Below are positions 59,173 to 64,000 of a stretch of DNA of 64,000 bases, piece after piece. Both the position numbers and the translations under genes were made by a program. The stretch is from Flavobacterium sp. MFBS3-15 (lineage in GTDB: Bacteria; Bacteroidota; Bacteroidia; Flavobacteriales; Flavobacteriaceae): contig NZ_JAPCHV010000010.1 of NCBI RefSeq assembly GCF_026107645.2, positions 1 through 64,000 of the forward strand, in the 5' to 3' direction. The notes beneath the pieces are model-generated. The model had not been told where the DNA came from. It did not search any database and saw only the letters and a list, made by a program, of their open reading frames with translations. Within the stretch, counting starts at the first letter, position 1. Every line of letters begins with the position of its first letter.

Positions 59173-60114
59173 ATGAAAATTAAGATTTTATCTCTATTGT
59201 TGATTGCAACAGTAGGAATTTCCAATGCCCAGGTATCTGTAAGTAAACAAAGCCAGGGAAAATTCAAGGAACTTGCCAAAAAGGATTTCGACCTGATTAA
59301 AACAAAAAAAACAATATTTGTTATGGATGGCATCGATATTGAAGACATGAGGCCGGTTTTGACAGAAGTATGGAAAGTAAACCCTTTTGAAGTTGTAAGC
59401 CGCGAAGAGTTTACCGAAAATAAAGTTACTTACATTACTGACAGCAATGCCATTTTTGAAGTGGTGGGACAAGTTAAAAGCAGCGACATTGCGACTGCAA
59501 CCTATCTTGTAATGCAGTATTACTATCCGTCAAACATTAAAAATAATAATGGCAAACTCAAATATGACAAAAATGAGGTTGCTGCCATTTTCCTTTCTGG
59601 GAGTCTTGAAGGCATAAGCGAAATCATTAAAACAGGTAAATTTGGCGACATCCAGGAGCAAATGTACAACTACCAGCCTGGGTACCTGAAGAACTATTTC
59701 CAGAACATAAATAACCACCTGCTCAACAATACCAGCACCTGGGTGTATGAAACGGAATTTGACAAAACCAAGATGAAAGCACTCAAAACAGCAACGCTGT
59801 ATGTTCCGGAATACGTAAAAATGAATGCCGTTTGGGACGGGCGCAGGAGCGGGAATGAAGACGCCAGCCTTCTTTTCAATGACTATGAGTTCAAGGTTGA
59901 ATATATTGATGATGATGCACTAAACACCAAAATACTCAAGAACAAAAGCGGGGAGGAATTCTATTATTTAGTGTACACCCGTGAAATTGGCAACAAGATG
60001 ATGACCATAGTGAATGCCAAAACCGGGGATATCATTTACAAGGATTATACTATAATGAGCTTTTTTGTAAAGTCCAAGGACTTTAAGGAACTGAGCAAGA
60101 TCATAAAGAAATAA
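59173..60114 (+). CDS. Exported protein of unknown function
   Basis: 313 aa from the ATG at 59173 (MKIKILSLLL); the earlier in-frame TTG at 59149 lies in the promoter box. Signal peptide 1-19 (SNAQV). Mature part: a mixed alpha/beta protein with EDMRPVLTEVWKVNPFEVVSREEF, followed by a segment AAIFLSGSLEGISEIIKTGKFG, long Asn-rich parts (IKNNNGKLKYDKNE, NYFQNINNHLLNNTS), and a C-terminal YLVYTREIGNKMMTIVNAKTGDIIYKDY that recalls PepSY-like repeats. No active-site motif. Monocistronic with a strong terminator. Function unknown. Confidence 0.7.
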   Translation: MKIKILSLLLIATVGISNAQVSVSKQSQGKFKELAKKDFDLIKTKKTIFVMDGIDIEDMRPVLTEVWKVNPFEVVSREEFTENKVTYITDSNAIFEVVGQVKSSDIATATYLVMQYYYPSNIKNNNGKLKYDKNEVAAIFLSGSLEGISEIIKTGKFGDIQEQMYNYQPGYLKNYFQNINNHLLNNTSTWVYETEFDKTKMKALKTATLYVPEYVKMNAVWDGRRSGNEDASLLFNDYEFKVEYIDDDALNTKILKNKSGEEFYYLVYTREIGNKMMTIVNAKTGDIIYKDYTIMSFFVKSKDFKELSKIIKK

Positions 60115-60115
60115 G

Positions 60116-60140
60116 AACGGGCGCCCTGAGGGCGCCCGTT
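60116..60140. terminator. Bidirectional terminator between 59173-60114 and the polyprenyl synthase
   Basis: A near-perfect stem AACGGGCGCCC/GGGCGCCCGTT with a tiny loop, then TTTTG on the plus strand. Confidence 0.85.
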
Positions 60141-60144
60141 TTGT

Positions 60145-61122
60145 TTATATCTTCCTTTCGATAACATAGTTCACCATGAGCACCAAAGCATCTTTGTATA
60201 CCGATGAAGGATAGTCGGCAAGCAGAAGCAATGCCTCTTCACGGTATTGTGCCATACGTTTTTCAGCATATTCCAGGCCGCCTTTCTGCTTTACGAAAGC
60301 GATGACTTCCTTAACGCGCTTTTTATCCTTATTGTGGTTTTTAACCGAATTGATCAGCCATCTTTTCTCGTCTTTACTGCAATTGTTCAGCGTATAGATG
60401 AGCGGTAGCGTCATTTTTTGTTCCTTGATGTCGATGCCGGTAGGCTTGCCAATGGCATCATCAGTATAATCAAAAAGGTCGTCCTTGATCTGGAAAGCCA
60501 TCCCTATCAGCTCGCCGAATTTCCGCATCTTTTCGGTATCCTCGCTATCCGGTGCTACCGAACATGCACCCAGTGAACAACAGGCTGCTATGAGTGTTGC
60601 CGTCTTTTGGCGGATGATCTCGTAGTAAATGTCTTCGGTAATGTCCAGCCTGCGGGCCTTCTCAATCTGCAGCAGCTCACCTTCGCTCATTTCGCGCACG
60701 GCAACCGATATGATCCGGAGCAGGTCGAAATCGCCATTGTCAATAGAGAGCAGCAGTCCTTTGGAAAGCAGGTAGTCGCCCACCAGCACGGCAATCTTGT
60801 TTTTCCACAATGCGTTTATCGAGAAGAAGCCACGGCGGCGGTTGCTGTCGTCAACAACATCGTCGTGTACCAGGGTAGCCGTGTGTATAAGCTCAATAAC
60901 CGCAGCGCCCCTGTAGGTGCGCTCGTTTACCGTGCCGCCGCTTACCATTTTTGCGGTAAGGAATACGAACATAGGGCGCATTTGCTTGCCCTTGCGGTTT
61001 ACAATGTAGTAGGTGATACGGTTAAGCAGCGACACTTTAGACGACATGGAATCGCGGAACTTTGTCTCGAAAAGTTCCATTTCCTGCGCTATGGGCTGCT
61101 TGATTTGTTCTGTGATTTTCAT
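60145..61122 (-). CDS. ispB: Polyprenyl diphosphate synthase (octaprenyl-type)
   Basis: 325 aa from the ATG at 61122 (MKITEQIKQP); the TTG at 61131 overlaps the promoter box. Trans-prenyltransferase that elongates farnesyl-PP with isopentenyl-PP. Both aspartate-rich motifs are present: DDVVD (87-91) and DDLFD (214-218), with KGKQMRP near 45-50, the conserved GxKxxR-like block and the KTATLIAACC segment. The residues before the first Asp motif are small (Ala82/Thr83), which in this family allows a long chain. This suggests the side chain of menaquinone; exact length not determinable. The -7 element lies just 7 nt upstream. Confidence 0.9.
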   Translation of the reverse strand: MKITEQIKQPIAQEMELFETKFRDSMSSKVSLLNRITYYIVNRKGKQMRPMFVFLTAKMVSGGTVNERTYRGAAVIELIHTATLVHDDVVDDSNRRRGFFSINALWKNKIAVLVGDYLLSKGLLLSIDNGDFDLLRIISVAVREMSEGELLQIEKARRLDITEDIYYEIIRQKTATLIAACCSLGACSVAPDSEDTEKMRKFGELIGMAFQIKDDLFDYTDDAIGKPTGIDIKEQKMTLPLIYTLNNCSKDEKRWLINSVKNHNKDKKRVKEVIAFVKQKGGLEYAEKRMAQYREEALLLLADYPSSVYKDALVLMVNYVIERKI

Positions 61123-61128
61123 CGCCCT

Positions 61129-61136
61129 CAAAGATA
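61129..61136 (-). promoter_or_regulatory. -7 element directly upstream of the polyprenyl synthase
   Basis: Minus strand TATCTTTG, ending 6 nt before the ATG at 61122. If used, transcription starts about at the ATG, giving a leaderless mRNA. No TTG at -33. Confidence 0.45.
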
Positions 61137-61174
61137 GGAAAAAGCCTTCGAAAGGTAAGGCGATTTATAAAAGT

Positions 61175-62230
61175 TTAAGCATTTGCCGACTCATTCTTGT
61201 TGGCCAGCTGCCCACAGGCGGCGTCGATGTCCTTGCCTCGGCTGCGGCGCACTTTTGCCACTACGCCGTCGTTTTCCAACGCTTTTATGTAGGCGTCAAT
61301 AGATTCGGGGTCGGCTTGTTGGAATTCGCCATCGTCAATGGGGTTATACTCAATGAGGTTGACTTTGCAGGGTACATGGCGGCAGAATTTTACCAGCGCA
61401 TCAATGTCCTGCCTCCGGTCGTTTATGCCCTTCCATACCACATATTCGTATGTAACACGGCTTTTGGTCATTTTGTACCAGTACTCCAGCGACTCACGCA
61501 GGTCTTTCAACGGGAAGTTCCTGCTGAACGGCATGATCTGCGAGCGCACTTCATCAATGGCGGAGTGCAATGATACGGCAAGCTTGAACTTTACCCCGTC
61601 ATCGGCCATTTTCTTTATCATTTTGGGTATGCCTGATGTAGAAACGGTAATGCGCTTGGCCGACATGCCCAGGCCTTCCGGCGAAGTGATCTTTTCTATG
61701 GCTTTCAGCACATTGTTGTAGTTCATCAGCGGCTCTCCCATCCCCATGAATACGATGTTGGAAAGCGGTCGGTTATGATACAGGCGGCTTTCGCTGTCTA
61801 TGGCGGCTACCTGGTCGTATATCTCGTCAGGGTTTAGGTTGCGCATGCGCTTGAGGCGTGCCGTGGCGCAAAAGTTGCAGTCAAGGCTGCATCCCACCTG
61901 GCTCGATACGCAGGCGGTTGTGCGGGTTTCTGTAGGTATCAGCACCGATTCGACAACCAGGCCATCATGCAGGCGTACAGCATTTTTTACCGTGCCGTCG
62001 CTGCTTTGCTGCATCTCATCCACATGGATATGGTTGATGACAAAGTTTTCCTCCAACATCTGGCGTGTGGGCTTGGCAACATTGGTCATGTCGTCAAAGC
62101 TGTGCGCACGTTTGCTCCACAGCCATTCGTATACCTGGTTGCCCCGGAATGCCTTATCCCCATTTGCTACAAAAAAATCGCGAAGCTGTTCTTTCGTAAG
62201 CGCCCTTATGTCTTTCTTTTCCGTTTGCAT
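61175..62230 (-). CDS. rlmN: 23S rRNA (adenine2503-C2)-methyltransferase
   Basis: 351-aa radical-SAM enzyme that methylates A2503 of 23S rRNA (and A37 of some tRNAs). Seen: the N-terminal domain LTKEQLRDFFVANGDKAFRGNQVYEWLW, the FeS motif CxxxCxxC in QVGCSLDCNFCATA, NIVFMGMGEPLMNYNNV, KRITVSTSGI, LAVSLHSAID and the EYNPIDD block. The C-terminal Cys (in DIDAACGQLANKNE) is the methyl-carrying residue. Normal length. It converges on nothing: the polyprenyl synthase follows on the same strand 53 nt later and may be co-transcribed. The -7 box lies 4 nt before the ATG. Confidence 0.97.
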   Translation of the reverse strand: MQTEKKDIRALTKEQLRDFFVANGDKAFRGNQVYEWLWSKRAHSFDDMTNVAKPTRQMLEENFVINHIHVDEMQQSSDGTVKNAVRLHDGLVVESVLIPTETRTTACVSSQVGCSLDCNFCATARLKRMRNLNPDEIYDQVAAIDSESRLYHNRPLSNIVFMGMGEPLMNYNNVLKAIEKITSPEGLGMSAKRITVSTSGIPKMIKKMADDGVKFKLAVSLHSAIDEVRSQIMPFSRNFPLKDLRESLEYWYKMTKSRVTYEYVVWKGINDRRQDIDALVKFCRHVPCKVNLIEYNPIDDGEFQQADPESIDAYIKALENDGVVAKVRRSRGKDIDAACGQLANKNESANA

Positions 62231-62234
62231 GGCG

Positions 62235-62242
62235 CAAAGGTA
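62235..62242 (-). promoter_or_regulatory. -7 element directly upstream of rlmN
   Basis: Minus strand TACCTTTG, ending 4 nt before the ATG at 62230. Transcription would start at or next to the ATG (leaderless). No TTG at the -33 position. Confidence 0.45.
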
Positions 62243-62285
62243 GTAACTATTTGCGAATATTGAAATTAGATGGGAAACGGTACGT

Positions 62286-62315
62286 GAATGACACGGATAC
62301 GGCTGATTTTCACGG
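62286..62315 (-). repeat. Dispersed 30-bp repeat, copy 2
   Basis: Inverted relative to 21901-21930, 25 of 30 positions identical. Lies between rlmN and the protease terminator. Confidence 0.45.
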
Positions 62316-62328
62316 AATGGTAAAAAAT

Positions 62329-62356
62329 GAAAAAGCCTGCCGATAATTCCGCAGGC
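62329..62356 (-). terminator. Terminator of the secreted serine protease gene
   Basis: Minus strand: stem GCCTGC/GCAGGC with a 10-nt loop, then five T. Lies 24 nt past the stop codon. Confidence 0.7.
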
Positions 62357-62379
62357 CTTAGATTAAATGGATCCGGATC

Positions 62380-64000
62380 TTATTTCTTTGAAAGCTTATA
62401 ATTGGCCGTCTTGCCTTTGCTGTCTGCCAGCTTAAGGATGTAAACACCGCTTGCCGAAGAAGAAATATCTATAGTACCGGTACCTGAAGCCAGCTCGCCG
62501 GCTTTTACCTGCTGCCCCAATACATTGTAAAGTTCGTATGTAAGTACTGCTCCGGAGCCGTTCACATTGAAAACGCCTGTAGACGGGTTAGGGAATACCG
62601 TGACAGCAGCTTTTAGCGATGTTTCGCCTGTACCTGCCGTATCCTGTAGCCTGAAGCTTATTGATTCTGAGTCCCCAAAGGAACCGCCTGTGGATATTTG
62701 GGTTCCGTCTTCGGTAGTAAGGGTATAATACCCCTGCCCATACGAGCAGCAGATGCCATCACCTTCTTCATCAAAGATGGTAAACGTATAGCAACCTTCG
62801 TTCGAAAGGTTAAAGGTATGATTGTACAGGGTGTTGTTAGTATAGTTGCCGCCACCGTTGTACAGCAGGTTACCATTTTCATTGCGCAGTTCCCATGTTG
62901 TTTCCGATGCATAGAAATCGGTGCGAACAGCAAGGTTTACATTGGTAATGTCGAACACGTTGGCTACATAGTTTGCAGTAGCTTCATTGTCGATGGTGTC
63001 ACCGTCGGCACCACCGTTAGGCAATGACAATGTAACATTAAGGATGTTCTCTCCTGTTGTGCCATTGATTACGGGAAGCTCTATGTCTGTTGCCTGGCTG
63101 TTAGCAAGATTTCCTGACCAGTTGTATACTGCAGGTGTACCATCATTAAGCGTATAACTGATCACTGCAGATGTTAGTACCTGCGAACCTTTATTTATAA
63201 GCCTGAGTACCGGTGCCGCCGAAATGCCGCATGTTTCAACACCAAGGTCAAGTATGCTGATGCGGGCATTAAGGGCCAAAACTTCCTGTGCAGGATAGGC
63301 ATCTACTGTCATGGCTCCGGTGTTAGTAGGGTCAAGCCATTCTTTAAGCCTTGATGCGGCATTGTTGCCGGCATCCCATGAAACTGCAAAACGACCATAT
63401 GCGTCATATTCCCCATTGTTTTCTGTACCGTTGCAATCGGCAAGTCCAAAATATAGTTGCCCGATGATACGTCCGTTATTGTTAAATAGCGGAGACCCCG
63501 AAGAGCCTCCTTCTGTAACACCGAGGTTCCAGCTGCCGATCATCCATAATTGAGCATTTTGCCCGGTGGCATAAGTAGGGGCATCCAGGTCAACACAGGC
63601 CTTCATGATATCGCCTGCGGGGTGGTGAATGCCAAATGTTGAAGAAGGAATGGCATCGCTGCGATCCCAGCCCGCCCAAACCAAATCCCATACTGAAGGC
63701 AAGTTGGCTGTTATCTGTACAAGGCAAAAATCACTGCCTGCATTCCTGGCACGAAGCTGGGCGCCACTTGCCGTTTGATAAAAATCCGGTGCGTTTGTTG
63801 TACTTGGCGCAGTTCCTGCACATACTGGGTCAGGGCTTATCCAGTTGAAGCGGAATGCCCACTGCGCCGGGTTGGAATAGCAGTGGTTAGCGGTAAGCAG
63901 GTAAGGTGTCCCGTTGTTGCTTGTATTATTTACAAGTGCCCCGGAGCAGAAGCTGTTATTGTTGGTAATTAACAGTGCGATGGCTTTTTTGTTGATGTCT
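62380..64000 (-). CDS. Secreted trypsin-like serine protease with T9SS type A tail (partial, 5' end outside)
   Basis: The reading frame continues without a stop to the window edge, so the annotated part (540 codons) lacks the N-terminus; the TTG at 63702 is not the true start. Catalytic triad visible: His in LLTANHC (63797-63820 region), Asp in SDFCLVQI (63718-63740) and Ser in TEGGSSGSPLF. A Cys pair CSGAL/NHC is in the expected place. A CARDB-like beta domain follows (SILDLGVETC ... AVISYTLNDG), then the TDFY-x-WEL module also seen in the TlpA-T9SS protein, and the sorting tail (TVFPNPSTGVFNV ... YKLSKK). Probably an extracellular protease. Confidence 0.85.
   Translation of the reverse strand, partial: DINKKAIALLITNNNSFCSGALVNNTSNNGTPYLLTANHCYSNPAQWAFRFNWISPDPVCAGTAPSTTNAPDFYQTASGAQLRARNAGSDFCLVQITANLPSVWDLVWAGWDRSDAIPSSTFGIHHPAGDIMKACVDLDAPTYATGQNAQLWMIGSWNLGVTEGGSSGSPLFNNNGRIIGQLYFGLADCNGTENNGEYDAYGRFAVSWDAGNNAASRLKEWLDPTNTGAMTVDAYPAQEVLALNARISILDLGVETCGISAAPVLRLINKGSQVLTSAVISYTLNDGTPAVYNWSGNLANSQATDIELPVINGTTGENILNVTLSLPNGGADGDTIDNEATANYVANVFDITNVNLAVRTDFYASETTWELRNENGNLLYNGGGNYTNNTLYNHTFNLSNEGCYTFTIFDEEGDGICCSYGQGYYTLTTEDGTQISTGGSFGDSESISFRLQDTAGTGETSLKAAVTVFPNPSTGVFNVNGSGAVLTYELYNVLGQQVKAGELASGTGTIDISSSASGVYILKLADSKGKTANYKLSKK

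Overview
The window looks like chromosomal DNA of a Flavobacteriaceae member, most likely Flavobacterium or a close relative of moderate G+C content. The grounds are secreted proteins with type IX secretion (T9SS) sorting tails of both type A (PNP-type tails) and type B (gliding-motility C-terminal domain), a T9SS plug-like protein, an S46 dipeptidyl peptidase, Omp28-type lipoproteins, and promoters of the TTG / TAnnTTTG type instead of sigma70 boxes. Nothing points to a phage, plasmid or large genomic island. Most genes are housekeeping or envelope genes, with small repeat-derived insertions between them.

Layout: 0.2-4.4 kb, a large lectin/Ig-like T9SS adhesin and a SpoU methyltransferase. 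4.5-6.5 kb, small lipoproteins, a tRNA-Gly/tRNA-Leu pair and a YwqK/MORN-type protein. 6.7-9.6 kb, a DPP11-type peptidase and a lipoprotein. 9.9-14.9 kb, a two-component system, a universal stress protein, a bestrophin channel, and a Crp/Fnr regulator next to an AhpD-like protein. 15-29.3 kb, mutS, an acetyltransferase, waaA, a sugar aminotransferase, galE, fabD, a membrane protein, purT, an aminotransferase and a desaturase. 29.3-36 kb, rsmG and then a secreted thioredoxin-fold cluster (Omp28, TlpA-T9SS, TlpA, an outer membrane protein). 36-49.6 kb, pruA, apaG, the T9SS plug-like gene, an M16 peptidase, map, a GxxExxY unit, a methyltransferase, gpmI and two convergent L,D-transpeptidases. 49.8-52.6 kb, tRNA-Gly, a toxin-antitoxin pair, a repeat array and pepE. 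52.8-56.5 kb, five overlapping paralogous genes of unknown function. 56.6-64 kb, a retropepsin-PDZ protein, T9SS proteins, a polyprenyl synthase, rlmN and a secreted serine protease cut by the window edge.

The main biological theme is the cell envelope: outer-membrane export by T9SS, peptide digestion in the periplasm or outside the cell (S46, M16, trypsin-like, retropepsin and S51 peptidases), periplasmic thiol chemistry, peptidoglycan cross-linking, Kdo transfer, nucleotide-sugar supply and lipid desaturation. The strongest candidate for an undescribed system is the five-gene paralog operon at 52.8-56.5 kb. Each product has a signal peptide and a carboxypeptidase-regulatory-like beta domain like the N-terminus of TonB receptors, but has no barrel. 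In place of the barrel is a conserved mostly helical C-terminal domain. Also notable are a PDDEXK (GxxExxY) gene bracketed by inverted repeats between map and a methyltransferase, two arrays of hairpin repeats sharing one core, and genes whose promoter -7 element lies directly before the start codon, which suggests leaderless mRNAs.

All calls were made by reading the sequence. No database search was run, and family names rest on recognised motifs.
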